Assembly (NCBI GenBank): GCA_027315185.1
Contig: DAHUYO010000033.1
Coordinates: 1-36,120 of the forward strand
Length of the DNA stretch: 36,120 nt
Direction of reading: 5' to 3'
From: Acidobacteriota bacterium
Lineage (GTDB): Bacteria; Acidobacteriota; Terriglobia; Terriglobales; SCQP01
Shown: piece by piece, positions 24,862 through 32,584 of the stretch
Numbering within the stretch: the first letter of the stretch is position 1
Layout: every line of letters starts with the position of its first letter
The notes under the pieces: model-generated
Seen by the model: the letters and a program-made list of their open reading frames with translations, nothing else
The model's database searches: none
Told to the model about the DNA's origin: nothing
Translations under genes and position numbers: made by a program

Positions 24862-26273
24862 CCGCGGCGACCACGGCCCAACTGATTGATTTCGCCTATA
24901 TCACCGCGGCGGTGCTGTTCATTTTGGCGCTGAAGTGGCTGTCCTCGCCGGCGGCGGCGCGGCACGGAGTTTTGGCCGGGGAGATCGGGGCGGCGCTGGC
25001 GGTGGTGGCGACGCTGTTCAACCCGGCGCTGACGGAATATCGCTGGATCGTCATCCCCTTGATCGTCGGCGCGGCGATCGGCGTGCCGCTGGGCCTAGTG
25101 AAGATGACCGCCGTCCCGCAGCGGACGGCGTTGAGCCATGCCTTCGGCGCGCTCTCCGCCAGCGTGATCGGCATCGCGGAGTATTACGTCCGGGCGCCGC
25201 ATGTGACCAAGTTCGGCATGGTCGAGATCGCCATGGAGGTGGTCATCGGGGCGCTGACCTTCACCGGCAGCCTGATCGCGGCGGGAAAACTCCAGGGCAT
25301 TTTTCCGCAGCGCCCGATCACCTACCGCGGGCAGAACTACGTCAGCCTGGCGGTGCTGGGGGCGGCGGTAATTTTGGCGCTGGTGCTCACCCTGCACCCG
25401 GAATTCATGCGGCTGTTCCCGGTGATGATCGGCGTGGCGCTGCTGTTCGGGGTGCTGCTGGTGACGCCGATCGGCGGCGCGGACATGCCGACGGTGATCT
25501 CACTGCTGAATTCCTATGCCGGCCTTTCCGCGGCGCTGCTGGGGTTCGTGCTCGACAGCAAGGTGCTGGTGGTGGCGGGGGCGCTGGACGGGTCCTCCGG
25601 TTTCATCCTGTCGGTCATCATGTGCAAGGCCATGAACCGCTCGTTCCGCAACGTAATGTTCGGAGCGTTCGGGCAGCTTCCCGCCGGCGCCCAGGCCGTG
25701 GAGCAAGAGCGCACCGTGCGCAGCGCCAACGCCGAGGACGCGGCGGGGATTTTGGCGGCGGCCAGCAAGGTGGCGATCATTCCCGGCTATGGCATGGCGG
25801 TGGCGCAGGCGCAGCACAAGGTGCGGGACCTGTACGACGTGCTCACCAAACGGGGCGTGGACGTGCGCTTCGGCATCCATCCAGTGGCGGGGCGCATGCC
25901 GGGCCACATGAACGTGCTGCTGGCGGAAGCCGATATTCCCTATGACCGGCTGATCGAGATGGACGACATGAACTCGGATCTGGCCCAGACCGACGTGGCG
26001 CTGGTCATCGGGGCCAACGACGTGACCAACCCCGCCGCGCGCACTGAAAGCTCCAGCCCGATCTACGGCATGCCGATCATTGACGTGGCCAAGGCGCAAA
26101 CGGTGATGGTGATCAAGCGCAGCCTGAGCCCGGGCTTCGCGGGAATTGACAACCCTTTGTATTACATGGATAAGACGCTGATGCTGTTCGGCGACGCCAA
26201 GGCCTTCGTCGGGGATGTCGTGCGGGAGTTGAGCGCCATGCAAGCGCCGGCGGCGGCCGCCGGAGGGCGGTAA
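24858..26273 (+). CDS. pntB: NAD(P)+ transhydrogenase, beta subunit
   Basis: The 471-residue beta subunit has about eight or nine membrane helices in the first 270 residues, then NADP(H)-binding domain III. Domain III landmarks: IIPGYGMAVAQAQHKVRDLYD (about 308-328), FGIHPVAGRMPGHMNVLLAEA, YDRLIEMDDMNSDLAQTDVALVIGANDVTNPAA and KRSLSPGFAGIDNPL. Conserved GGADMPTVISLLNSYAGLSAALLGF lies in the membrane part. The length is typical. With the two alpha genes it makes a complete transhydrogenase that interconverts NADH and NADPH across the inner membrane. A dispersed-repeat half copy begins about 40 bases downstream of the stop. Confidence 0.96.
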   Translation: MTAATTAQLIDFAYITAAVLFILALKWLSSPAAARHGVLAGEIGAALAVVATLFNPALTEYRWIVIPLIVGAAIGVPLGLVKMTAVPQRTALSHAFGALSASVIGIAEYYVRAPHVTKFGMVEIAMEVVIGALTFTGSLIAAGKLQGIFPQRPITYRGQNYVSLAVLGAAVILALVLTLHPEFMRLFPVMIGVALLFGVLLVTPIGGADMPTVISLLNSYAGLSAALLGFVLDSKVLVVAGALDGSSGFILSVIMCKAMNRSFRNVMFGAFGQLPAGAQAVEQERTVRSANAEDAAGILAAASKVAIIPGYGMAVAQAQHKVRDLYDVLTKRGVDVRFGIHPVAGRMPGHMNVLLAEADIPYDRLIEMDDMNSDLAQTDVALVIGANDVTNPAARTESSSPIYGMPIIDVAKAQTVMVIKRSLSPGFAGIDNPLYYMDKTLMLFGDAKAFVGDVVRELSAMQAPAAAAGGR

Positions 26274-26310
26274 GCGTTCGGGGCGCTTTCTTGGGCATCG
26301 GGGCGAATGC

Positions 26311-26410
26311 GGCCCCCGGCCCAGGCCGGCGCGCAAGCGGGGCTCGGCCCCGCCGCTAGGGAATGCGGGACGCCCCGCCGCCAGCGGGGCTGGGGCCCGC
26401 GCCTAGCAAC
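26311..26410 (+). repeat. Dispersed intergenic repeat, half copy F (second module only)
   Basis: GCGGGACG (26365-26372) and then GCTGGGGCCCGCGCCTAGCAA (26389-26409) match the minus-strand reading of 27711-27753, where the end is GCTGGGGCCCGCGCCAAGCAA. The preceding GGCGCGCAAGCGGG also matches the other copy. The hairpin core is missing. The half copy lies between pntB and the convergent zinc-ribbon membrane protein gene, and is inverted relative to copy H. Confidence 0.7.
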
Positions 26411-26420
26411 GCCGGCTAAT

Positions 26421-27074
26421 TCAGGCCAGCGACCAGCCGACCAGCGTGGCTGCCAGCACCGCGCAAAGAATACCCAGGCTCATCAGGCTCAGAACCTTTC
26501 CGTGGCCCAGCAACGCGTCCCGCGTGCCACGGTGGGCGCACAACAACGCCAGGACGAACGCCACCGCACCCCACGCGCAAACCGCCGCGGGGACGCGCAG
26601 CCTGGCGAGAATGGTCCAAAATTCGTGCGGCGGCGCTCCGACCGGCAGCCACCAAGGGAGCAGCGGCGCGGCCGCGGCCGCGGCAACGAACACCAGCACC
26701 TTTTTGGCCAGCCAGCGTTTGAATTTCGCCCGCTTTTCCCGCAGCTTCGCGCGCCGCCAGACCGAGAAATGCCAGGCGAGCAAGGCGGCGACGATCGGCG
26801 CCCAGCCGTAGGTGGCGGCTTGGACATCGCACCACCGCCACGCCCGGAACAGCTCCGCGCCCCGGCGCGCGTGCTCCAGCCGCGGCAGCACCCAGCAGGC
26901 CACGGCGGAGTTGCCGATGATCGCCGTGAGCAGCATCGCCAGGCTCATCGCCTGAAGCCAATCGCGCGTGGGAGCGGCACGGCAATCCGCGCATCTGCGG
27001 TGGCTCGGCTCGAACTCCGTGCCACAGCGCTCACAGAACAATGGCACGAGCAACGGGCTGGGTTTCGGGGCCAT
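26421..27074 (-). CDS. Zinc-ribbon membrane protein of unknown function
   Basis: The 217-residue protein is not recognised. Near the N-terminus is a four-cysteine zinc ribbon (CERCGTEFEPSHRRCADC, about residues 14-31). About four hydrophobic segments follow: AMSLAMLLTAIIGNSAVACW, ATYGWAPIVAALLAWHF, VLVFVAAAAAAPLLPWWL, and a C-terminal pair around VCAWGAVAFVLALLC and LSLMSLGILCAVLAATLVGW. A basic segment (RRAKLREKRAKFKRWLAKK) separates the second and third and would face the cytoplasm. The open frame extends 114 codons upstream into repeat-rich sequence that does not look like protein; ATG 27072-27074 directly precedes the zinc ribbon and is chosen. It stands alone between repeat regions. Confidence 0.72.
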   Translation of the reverse strand: MAPKPSPLLVPLFCERCGTEFEPSHRRCADCRAAPTRDWLQAMSLAMLLTAIIGNSAVACWVLPRLEHARRGAELFRAWRWCDVQAATYGWAPIVAALLAWHFSVWRRAKLREKRAKFKRWLAKKVLVFVAAAAAAPLLPWWLPVGAPPHEFWTILARLRVPAAVCAWGAVAFVLALLCAHRGTRDALLGHGKVLSLMSLGILCAVLAATLVGWSLA

Positions 27075-27329
27075 GGCGCCAGTTGAAGCAGGCGATAGCT
27101 CACGCGGCAGGCCGCCCGCGTGGCGGCTGACCGCTGGGACGGGGAAGGCCCGCCAGGCCAGCGCTTCACCCCACCGCCTGCAAGGCGGCTGCCGGAAGCC
27201 AAGGCATTGGCGGGCAGGGGGTTGCCGAAGCCCGCGCCGTGAAGCCCGCCGCCGGCGCACGGTGAGCTGGGAGGTTGCGTGCCACCAGCGGCACGGAAGG
27301 GTAACGCCCGGACCTGTACCCTCGGGCGG

Positions 27330-27360
27330 CTGGCGGCGCCACTCAATGCGGCGCCACCAG
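27330..27360. repeat. Hairpin with 11-bp arms (one mismatch)
   Basis: CTGGCGGCGCC (27330-27340) pairs with GGCGCCACCAG (27350-27360), with a single C-A mismatch and a 9-base loop. It lies about 250 bases upstream of the zinc-ribbon protein start. Its arms do not match the dispersed-repeat core. Confidence 0.4.
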
Positions 27361-27495
27361 ATGCGGAGGAAGATGCGTTTGCGGGTAGGATGCGCCTGCC
27401 TGCGCCTTTCGCCCAAGAGGCCCCGTGTGCCGCGGCGAGGCGGTATACAGGCGCACCTTTCGCGGTTGGACGGGGGTCGCGTCCCTCGGCTCGCT

Positions 27496-27570
27496 GGGGC
27501 CGCGCCTTTTGCCCGGAGCGCAATGCAGGCGTAATGCGGGCGTGGAAGGGCCGCGAAAATCCCAGCGCGC
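27496..27570 (+). repeat. Dispersed intergenic repeat, copy G (core and its flank)
   Basis: The core is at 27502-27531 (GCGCCTTTTGC, loop, GCAATGCAGGCG), preceded by GGGGCC. It is followed at 27544-27561 by GGAAGGGCCGCGAAAATCC. Copy H on the opposite strand has GGAAAGACCGCGAAATTCC in the equivalent place, so homology extends beyond the hairpin. The second module is absent. Copies G and H form an inverted pair about 340 bases apart. Confidence 0.72.
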
Positions 27571-27710
27571 CCGCGGCGTGCGGAGGAACGCCGCGGTCCG
27601 CGCCTCTCAACAGTGGAGCGGCCGGCGGCATGGGCGCAAAGACAAACGGCGGCCGGGCGTCAGCCCCGCCGCCGTGGAAATCACAACCCCGCGCACCGGA
27701 GCGCGAAGCT

Positions 27711-27915
27711 ATTGCTTGGCGCGGGCCCCAGCGCGGCTGCGCCGCGCGTCCCGCTTGCGCGCCGGCGGGGCCGGGGACCCCAGTCCGCCCCGGCCCAGCC
27801 GGCGCGTCGCTGGGGGCCGCGCCGCTTCGCTTGCCGGGGGCGGGCCGCCCCGCGGAATTTCGCGGTCTTTCCGCGCCCGCTTTGCTCCCCGAGCAAAAGG
27901 CGCGGCCCCCGCGAG
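27711..27915 (-). repeat. Dispersed intergenic repeat, copy H (longest, both modules)
   Basis: The core is at 27873-27903 (minus strand GCGCCTTTTGC, loop, GCAAAGCGGGCGC), preceded by CGCGGGGGCC and followed by GGAAAGACCGCGAAATTCC. The second module is at 27711-27753 (minus strand GCTGGGGCCCGCGCCAAGCAA at its end). The core begins 23 bases downstream of the stop codon of the TPR protein gene on the same strand, as in copy A. Confidence 0.78.
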
Positions 27916-27925
27916 CAGCCGGAAT

Positions 27926-29008
27926 TTATTTATGCGAGTAGCTGGTGTTGATCTTGCCCGTGATGCCTTCCAGCAGCGCCTTGGCCGAAGCGGCGTTGGG
28001 ACCATTGGGCTCCAGCTTCAAGTACATGCGAAAGGCCTGCGCGGTTCCCGCTGGATAGGTGGTGGCCCCGGTCTTGGGATTCACCTTGCCCTTGCCCACC
28101 AGCGCCATGCCCTTTTCATACCAGGCTTCGGCCATCTTGGGATCGGCGGTGAGAGCTTTTTGAAACGCCGCGGCGGCCGCGTCCATCTTGCCGCTGTTGT
28201 ACAGAATGGCGCCTTCGTTGTAATACGCATGGGAGGCGCCCGAAGGATCCAACTGCGCCGCCTGATTGAAATCCTGCACCGCTTCCGTGGTCTTGCCCGT
28301 GGCGACCAGCGCGGCTCCCATGTTGGTGAGGATGTTCGCCTTGAAAGTCGGGTCGGTGGAATACAAGGCCAGCGCCTGCTTATAGGTGGCGATGGCCTGC
28401 GGGTATTGTTTGGCGCCGTTGTAATCATTCGCCAGGTTGGCGGTGATGACGGCTTGGCTCTTGGGTGTGAGCTTCAGTCCCACGCCCAGCTTCTGCGCCT
28501 GCTGCATGGTGGAAATCGCCTGGGCCCATTGCCCGGCGGCGCTGAGCTGGGCGTTTTGCTTGATCAGGCTATTGATGGTGCCGACCTGCTGGTTGGCCTT
28601 GGCCGCCGCTGCTTGCTCTTTCTTCAACTGTTCCCGCTGCTGCGGCGTCATCTGCTTCAACAAATTGGCCTTGCTCAGCAGCTGCTTCAAATTGAAGTTG
28701 ACCTTGGTGACGCTGCCGGGTGCGTTGTGCACGCCGTGCCACATATAGAGACGCTTGCCGGCTTTGCTATACAGGGCGACATTGTATTCCCCGAGCGGCA
28801 GGCCGTAGTGGCCGTAGTGGCCGTCCTTGTTGGTCTTGACCTTATAGGTGCCGCTGACGTCCTGGCGCGTGAACACCACCGTCGCGCCGGCAATCGGCTT
28901 GCCCTGCTGGTTGGTGGCCTTGCCGGCGATACCGCCGACCTGAGCAAACGCCGGCAGGGCCAGAACGAGAAACAGGGCCACGATGGAAAGTTTGGCCACC
29001 TTGGACAT
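27926..29008 (-). CDS. Secreted carboxypeptidase-like/TPR protein
   Basis: The 360-residue protein has a clear signal peptide (LSIVALFLVLALPAFAQ, cleavage near residue 23). A carboxypeptidase regulatory-like beta domain follows (GGIAGKATNQQGKPIAGATV...GEYNVALYS, about 25-110), then a charged helical linker (about 110-145). Four or so TPR units occupy about 150-345 (ANDYNGAKQYPQAIATYKQAL, TNMGAALVATGKTTEAVQDFNQAAQLDP, YNEGAILYNSGKMDAAAAAFQKALTADP, YEKGMALVGKGK). It is probably periplasmic and acts as a protein-interaction scaffold; its partner is unknown. The start is preceded by an AAGGAG ribosome-binding site 6-7 bases from the ATG. It follows queC on the same strand after a strong hairpin. 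Confidence 0.85.
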   Translation of the reverse strand: MSKVAKLSIVALFLVLALPAFAQVGGIAGKATNQQGKPIAGATVVFTRQDVSGTYKVKTNKDGHYGHYGLPLGEYNVALYSKAGKRLYMWHGVHNAPGSVTKVNFNLKQLLSKANLLKQMTPQQREQLKKEQAAAAKANQQVGTINSLIKQNAQLSAAGQWAQAISTMQQAQKLGVGLKLTPKSQAVITANLANDYNGAKQYPQAIATYKQALALYSTDPTFKANILTNMGAALVATGKTTEAVQDFNQAAQLDPSGASHAYYNEGAILYNSGKMDAAAAAFQKALTADPKMAEAWYEKGMALVGKGKVNPKTGATTYPAGTAQAFRMYLKLEPNGPNAASAKALLEGITGKINTSYSHK

Positions 29009-29020
29009 GGGGTCTCCTTG

Positions 29021-29039
29021 CGCCGCTTAGCAAGCGGCG
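29021..29039 (-). terminator. Perfect 8-bp hairpin just after the queC stop
   Basis: CGCCGCTT and AAGCGGCG pair across a 3-base loop, beginning one base past the queC stop and ending about 12 bases before the TPR gene start, next to its ribosome-binding site. It has no U-tract. It could terminate queC transcription, protect its 3' end, or control translation of the next gene. Confidence 0.5.
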
Positions 29040-29040
29040 A

Positions 29041-29736
29041 TTAACGATACGGCGCCGGGTCTGGCACACCCGCTTCGGCGAAGGCCCGCAATCGCAGGCG
29101 GCAGCTATCGCATTCGCCGCAGGCCCGGTCCGAGCCTTGGTAACAAGACCAAGATAAATGAAGTGGAGCGCTCAATTCAAGACCGAGCCGGATGATCTCC
29201 GCCTTGCGCATGGTGATCAAAGGCGTCCGGACTTCGATGTCGCCGTGCCGCGTGCCGGTGGCGATCAAGCGATTGAAGGCGGCATAGTAGGCGGGCCGGC
29301 AGTCGGGGTAGCCGGAACTGTCCGGCTCGACCGCGCCGATCACAATGACCTTCGCCCCCAACACCTCCGCCCAGGAAACCGCCAGCGCCAGGAAATGTGC
29401 GTTGCGGAACGGAACATAGGTGACGGGAATTTCCCCCGGCGCCGGCGCCGCGGCGGGCACGGGGATGGTGGCGTCGGTGAGCGCCGAACCACCGATCGCC
29501 GCCAAGCCGGGGCAGGCCGCGACCAGGCGGCGCGCAATGCGGTAATGGTCGGCGAGGGCGTTGAAGGCCAGGCGTTCCCGCGCTTCGGTACGCTGGCCGT
29601 AATCCACATGCAACAGCGCCGGCGGACTCGGCGTGGCATAGTCGCGCATCGCCAGCGCGGCGCAGACGCAGCTATCCATGCCTCCGCTGGCCAACACCAC
29701 CGCGCCGGGCGCGGTCACGGAATTGTCGCTGCCCAC
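29041..29736 (-). CDS. queC: 7-cyano-7-deazaguanine synthase
   Basis: The 231-residue enzyme makes preQ0 from 7-carboxy-7-deazaguanine and ammonia with ATP, on the way to queuosine in tRNA. The PP-loop ATP site is S17-GGMDS. HVDYGQRT follows near residue 44, VPFRNAHFLALAVSWAEVLGA near 110 and GAVEPDSSGYPDCRPAYYAAFNRL near 135. The C-terminal zinc site has four cysteines in SCYQGSDRACGECDSC. All family landmarks and the length are normal. Its start lies five bases after the stop of the YfgM-like gene, so the two are probably cotranscribed. The other queuosine genes (queD, queE, queF) are not in this window. Confidence 0.96.
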   Translation of the reverse strand: MGSDNSVTAPGAVVLASGGMDSCVCAALAMRDYATPSPPALLHVDYGQRTEARERLAFNALADHYRIARRLVAACPGLAAIGGSALTDATIPVPAAAPAPGEIPVTYVPFRNAHFLALAVSWAEVLGAKVIVIGAVEPDSSGYPDCRPAYYAAFNRLIATGTRHGDIEVRTPLITMRKAEIIRLGLELSAPLHLSWSCYQGSDRACGECDSCRLRLRAFAEAGVPDPAPYR

Positions 29737-29741
29737 GGCGG

Positions 29742-30452
29742 CTATTGCGGCAGCGCCGCCAGGCGCTGCTGGGCTAGCTGGGCAGTTTGGGAATTCGGGT
29801 CCGCGTTTTGCACCTGCTGGTACAACTTCCGCGCCGCGGCGGGATTGGTGGGCGCTTCCAAGGCCGCCAACTCCATGATCGCCAGCGTCTTCGGCACCAA
29901 GCCGGTGGGGTGGGCGATCAATTTGCGGAGAATGGTCTCGGCGACGGAAACATGGCCCTGTCCCGCCTCCAGGTTGGCGAGTGCATTGCCGGCTAGGCTC
30001 GCAACTTCACGATCGCCGCTGGCGGCTAGGGCGCGGAGGCGATTCGCGGCGGCTGCGTTCTGATGTTGGTCCAGTTCGGTCAGGGCCAGATAGTAATCGG
30101 CCATCCTTCCCGCCGCCGTTGCTCCGTACTGCTCCGCATCTTGGCGGAAGATTTTGCCCGCGGCGGCGGCGCGTTGCTGCACGCTGGCGAACATGGTCAG
30201 ACCGGGGGGCGGCGTCTCCTTGCCCTCCAGCAGCGGCGCATGGTAGGTATCCAATCCCGCCGAGAGCAATTCCTGGGCATGCGCCTGCCGGCCGCGATAC
30301 CAGGCGATGGTCGCATACGCCGCCACCAGCACCCCCACGGCAATCAGGGCGCCGTAAAGAATTTGCTTCCGGTAGTTGAGATAAAACTCATACCAGGAAT
30401 CCAGCGTGCTGACGAACTGATCGGACTTGAGCTCATGCCGACTAATGGCCAC
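29742..30452 (-). CDS. YfgM-like membrane-anchored TPR protein
   Basis: With the GTG start at 30450-30452 the protein has 236 residues. A short cytoplasmic part (MAISRHELKSDQFVSTLDSWYEFYLNYRKQ) is followed by one membrane helix (ILYGALIAVGVLVAAYATIAW, about 31-51) and a periplasmic helical repeat domain (TPR_21-like). This is the layout of YfgM proteins, which bind periplasmic chaperones and the Sec translocon in E. coli. The open frame continues much further upstream across the divergent DksA-like gene; that part is rejected. GGGAGAAT about 10 bases before GTG is a good ribosome-binding site. It leads directly into queC. Confidence 0.82.
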   Translation of the reverse strand: MAISRHELKSDQFVSTLDSWYEFYLNYRKQILYGALIAVGVLVAAYATIAWYRGRQAHAQELLSAGLDTYHAPLLEGKETPPPGLTMFASVQQRAAAAGKIFRQDAEQYGATAAGRMADYYLALTELDQHQNAAAANRLRALAASGDREVASLAGNALANLEAGQGHVSVAETILRKLIAHPTGLVPKTLAIMELAALEAPTNPAAARKLYQQVQNADPNSQTAQLAQQRLAALPQ

Positions 30453-30559
30453 GAATAAAATTCTCCCAGCCGATGCTAGCATGCCCGTTCCGCCGCCGCC
30501 ATTTCCCTGTACCCACACGGCCCTGACGCGCATCCAATTCGAGAACGGTGCAACGCGAG

Positions 30560-30588
30560 TTGACTTTTTCCGAGGCGTTGCATACCAT
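30560..30588 (+). promoter_or_regulatory. Sigma-70-type promoter of the DksA/TraR-like gene
   Basis: TTGACT (30560-30565) and TACCAT (30583-30588) are separated by exactly 17 bases, in a locally AT-richer part of the 186-bp divergent gap. Transcription would start about 45 bases before the ATG at 30639. This is the best-formed promoter seen in the window. Confidence 0.6.
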
Positions 30589-30638
30589 CGGAGGTTTATA
30601 TTGCCGCCGGTCGAGGGGCGGGGAAGCGGCGTGCAGCA

Positions 30639-30995
30639 ATGGAAAAAAAGCGGCTCGAACAGCTCAAGAAAAAGCTCCTGCAAAAACAGAGCGATCTGCT
30701 GCATGCGGTTTCGCGCAATGAGCAGGATGGTCGCCTCGCCGACGAGGAGGCCACCCAGGACGTGGCCGACAAGGCCATCAACTCCTACACCAAGGAGTTT
30801 CTCTTCCACCTCAGCAACTCCGACCGCAACCTTTTACAACTGGTGCATGAGGCGCTGGAACGAATCCGCGACGGCAGCTATGGGCAGTGCGTCACCTGCG
30901 GCAACGAGATGAACCCCAAGCGGCTGGAAGCGGTTCCCTGGGCGCGCAACTGCATTCCCTGCCAGGAAAAAGAAGAACAAGGCGTTCACGTCTAG
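30639..30995 (+). CDS. DksA/TraR-family zinc-finger protein
   Basis: The 118-residue protein has an N-terminal coiled coil (MEKKRLEQLKKKLLQKQSDL and following, about 1-75) and a C-terminal C4 zinc finger: CVTCGNEM (about residue 86) and CIPC (about 107). GSYGQCVTCGNEMNPKRLEAVPWARNCIPCQ is a near-canonical DksA/TraR finger. E. coli DksA enters the RNA polymerase secondary channel with two acidic tip residues; here the loop region has D/E residues (NEQDGRLADEEATQD), but whether it acts as DksA is not certain. Such proteins modulate transcription, often with ppGpp. It has its own promoter upstream and an open 165-bp gap to comF. Confidence 0.9.
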   Translation: MEKKRLEQLKKKLLQKQSDLLHAVSRNEQDGRLADEEATQDVADKAINSYTKEFLFHLSNSDRNLLQLVHEALERIRDGSYGQCVTCGNEMNPKRLEAVPWARNCIPCQEKEEQGVHV

Positions 30996-31031
30996 GCCCG
31001 CCACCTCCGGGCCCGGGGCGTGAGTCTCGCG

Positions 31032-31040
31032 TGGTAAAAT
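31032..31040 (+). promoter_or_regulatory. Candidate extended -10 promoter for the comF-HNH genes
   Basis: TGGTAAAAT contains TG one base before TAAAAT, an extended -10 element, in otherwise GC-rich DNA 121 bases before the comF start. No -35 hexamer is evident, which is common for extended -10 promoters. Confidence 0.4.
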
Positions 31041-31160
31041 CGGCGCAGAGTCAGCTTCCACTTTGGCGGGAGGATCGTCTTCAGCAGCCGGACAATCCTA
31101 CACAGCGGCCCCTTCGAAGGCCGGCGAGAAGTCCCGTCCCGTTCCCTGCCCGCCGGGTTG

Positions 31161-31925
31161 ATGGCGGCGGCGGACCGCCTGTTTTGCCTGCTCTTTCCCT
31201 CCCCGTGCCGGGTTTGCGGCGCGCCCCTGCGCCACGCTCGGCGTTTGCCGGTCTGTGAAGCCTGTTTGCAGGCGGTGCGGCTGGCCTACACCGCGCCGGG
31301 TTGCCCGCGCTGCGGGCGTGAGTGGAGCGCCGCGGCGGCGGTCTGCGCCGCCTGCTCCGTGGCGCCGCCACCCTATGACAGTGTCGCCAGTTGGGCCTGG
31401 TACGAAGGCGCGGGCCGCGAATTGGTCCGGCTGCTGAAGTTCCACGGGGTATTGCCCGCGGCGGCGTTCTGCGCCGCGCGGATGACCGCCATCCCCACCC
31501 CGCCCGCTGACCTGGTGCTGGCGGTGCCGCTGGGACCGCTCCGGCGGCGGCGGCGCGGGTTCAATCAGTCCGAGCGGATTGCCCGCCATTGGGCCCAGGC
31601 ACAAGCCCTGCCCACCGCCTTCGCCGCCATCTGGCGCACGCGAGAGACCGCGCCGCAATGGGGGCTGACGGCGCGGGAGCGCCAGGCCAACATGCGCGAC
31701 GCCTTCGCCGCCGGCCCGGCGGTCGCGAGCCGGCGCGTGTTGCTGCTGGATGACGTCATCACCACGGGCGCCACCGTTGCCGCCTGCGCGCTGGCGCTGC
31801 GGCGCGCGGGCGCCCTGGAGGTGCATGTTTTGACGGTGGCCCGCGCGCCTTGGCCCGCCGCGGCGGCGCCGGGAACCGGCGCCGGCGGTCTGGCCGCCGG
31901 CCGGGAAGGCCAGGAGGCGGCATGA
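31161..31925 (+). CDS. comF: ComF-family phosphoribosyltransferase-like protein
   Basis: The 254-residue protein has an N-terminal double zinc motif (CRVCGAPL...CEAC and CPRCGREW...CAAC, about residues 15-72). The C-terminal phosphoribosyltransferase fold carries the PRPP loop [13 protein letters not shown] (about 195-207). [15 protein letters not shown] and RQANMRDAF are ComF signatures. ComF proteins are needed for DNA uptake in competent bacteria and are widespread; this copy probably serves DNA import, but the role here is inferred. The last 25 residues are Ala/Gly/Pro-rich. ATG 31161 is chosen over the TTG one codon before. The stop overlaps the HNH gene by ATGA. Confidence 0.9.
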   Translation: MAAADRLFCLLFPSPCRVCGAPLRHARRLPVCEACLQAVRLAYTAPGCPRCGREWSAAAAVCAACSVAPPPYDSVASWAWYEGAGRELVRLLKFHGVLPAAAFCAARMTAIPTPPADLVLAVPLGPLRRRRRGFNQSERIARHWAQAQALPTAFAAIWRTRETAPQWGLTARERQANMRDAFAAGPAVASRRVLLLDDVITTGATVAACALALRRAGALEVHVLTVARAPWPAAAAPGTGAGGLAAGREGQEAA

Positions 31926-32476
31926 ACGCGGTGGCGCAACCCGGCTGGGAACGGCGGCCCAACCCCTTGCTGCGGCCGGTGCTGGTGCTGAACGCCAGCT
32001 ATGAACCGATCAACATCTGCGCCGCCCGGCGGGCCCTGGTGCTGGTACTGAAGGGAGTGGCGCGGGCGGAGGAAATCGGCGAACGCATGCTGCATTCCAG
32101 CCGCGCCGATTTTTCCGTGCCCTCGGTGATCCGGCTGCTGGAGTACCGGCGCATTCCACACCGCACCCGCGCCTTGTCGCGCAAGAACGTCTTGCTGCGG
32201 GATCACGGCACCTGCCAATACTGCGGCCGCGCCCCCGGCAGCTCGGAGCTGACGCTCGATCACGTCGTCCCACGCTCCCGCGGCGGCAAGAGCACCTGGG
32301 AAAATCTCGTCGCCTGCTGCCACCATTGCAACCACCGCAAGGGCGACCAAGCCCCGGAGGCGGCGGGCATGAAGCTGCTGCGCGAACCCCGACCATTCAA
32401 CCTGCACACCAGCCGACACCTTTTGCGGATGATGGGCCGGGGCGACGATCAGTGGCGCAAGTACCTTTTCTATTAG
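31922..32476 (+). CDS. HNH endonuclease-family protein
   Basis: The 184-residue protein has an N-terminal region typical of the family ([26 protein letters not shown], about 20-45) and a zinc-supported HNH motif: [11 protein letters not shown], then [22 protein letters not shown] and CNHRKGD (about 98-142). Catalytic His is in DHVVP and the Asn in WENLV. It probably nicks or cuts DNA. The same arrangement, an HNH protein beside ordinary housekeeping genes, is common in Acidobacteriota and cyanobacteria, so it is not evidence of a mobile element. It is translationally coupled to comF through ATGA. Its biological role is not established. Confidence 0.9.
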   Translation: MNAVAQPGWERRPNPLLRPVLVLNASYEPINICAARRALVLVLKGVARAEEIGERMLHSSRADFSVPSVIRLLEYRRIPHRTRALSRKNVLLRDHGTCQYCGRAPGSSELTLDHVVPRSRGGKSTWENLVACCHHCNHRKGDQAPEAAGMKLLREPRPFNLHTSRHLLRMMGRGDDQWRKYLFY

Positions 32477-32486
32477 CCGCAAGCGT

Positions 32487-32575
32487 CCCGGGTGTAGGGT
32501 AGAGAAGCGCGCCGCCCGGCTGGCCGATACGGTGCGGGCGCGAACGCCCAGCCCGGCCCGCGTCTAGAGCCGAGA
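32487..32575 (+). repeat. Possible degenerate relative of the dispersed repeat (middle part)
   Basis: GTAGGGTAG (32493-32501) followed by CCCGGCTGGCCGA and CCCAGCCCGGCCCGCGTCTAG resembles the middle and second module of copy A read on the minus strand (GTAGGGTAGCC, CCCGGCTGCCGA, CTGGGGCTCGCGCC). The core hairpin is absent. It fills most of the 108-bp gap between the HNH and HIT genes. Confidence 0.3.
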
Positions 32576-32584
32576 TCCTCGACC

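Larger units (their letters stand above)
27075..27925. other. 851-bp intergenic region without a supported gene, rich in repeats
   Basis: Several open frames cross this stretch on both strands, but all give Arg/Ala/Pro/Gly-rich translations without homology-like motifs, as expected for GC-rich non-coding DNA. It holds repeat copies G and H facing each other, a hairpin at 27174-27188 (CCGCCT-GCA-AGGCGG), a longer one at 27330-27360, and a core-like fragment GCGCCTTTCGCCCAAGAGG near 27402. It is by far the longest gap in the window. Confidence 0.65.

Noticed and set aside
27075-27416. 114-codon N-terminal extension of the zinc-ribbon membrane protein
   Set aside because: It is rich in Arg/Trp/Pro, covers two hairpins, and ends exactly where a natural Met precedes the zinc ribbon.
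26945-27631. 228-codon minus-strand open frame in the repeat-rich gap
   Set aside because: Its translation has no signal, domain or membrane pattern, and the region is made of repeats.
30453-30809. 119-codon N-terminal extension of the YfgM-like protein
   Set aside because: It runs antisense through the DksA/TraR-like gene and its promoter. The GTG at 30452 has a good ribosome-binding site.
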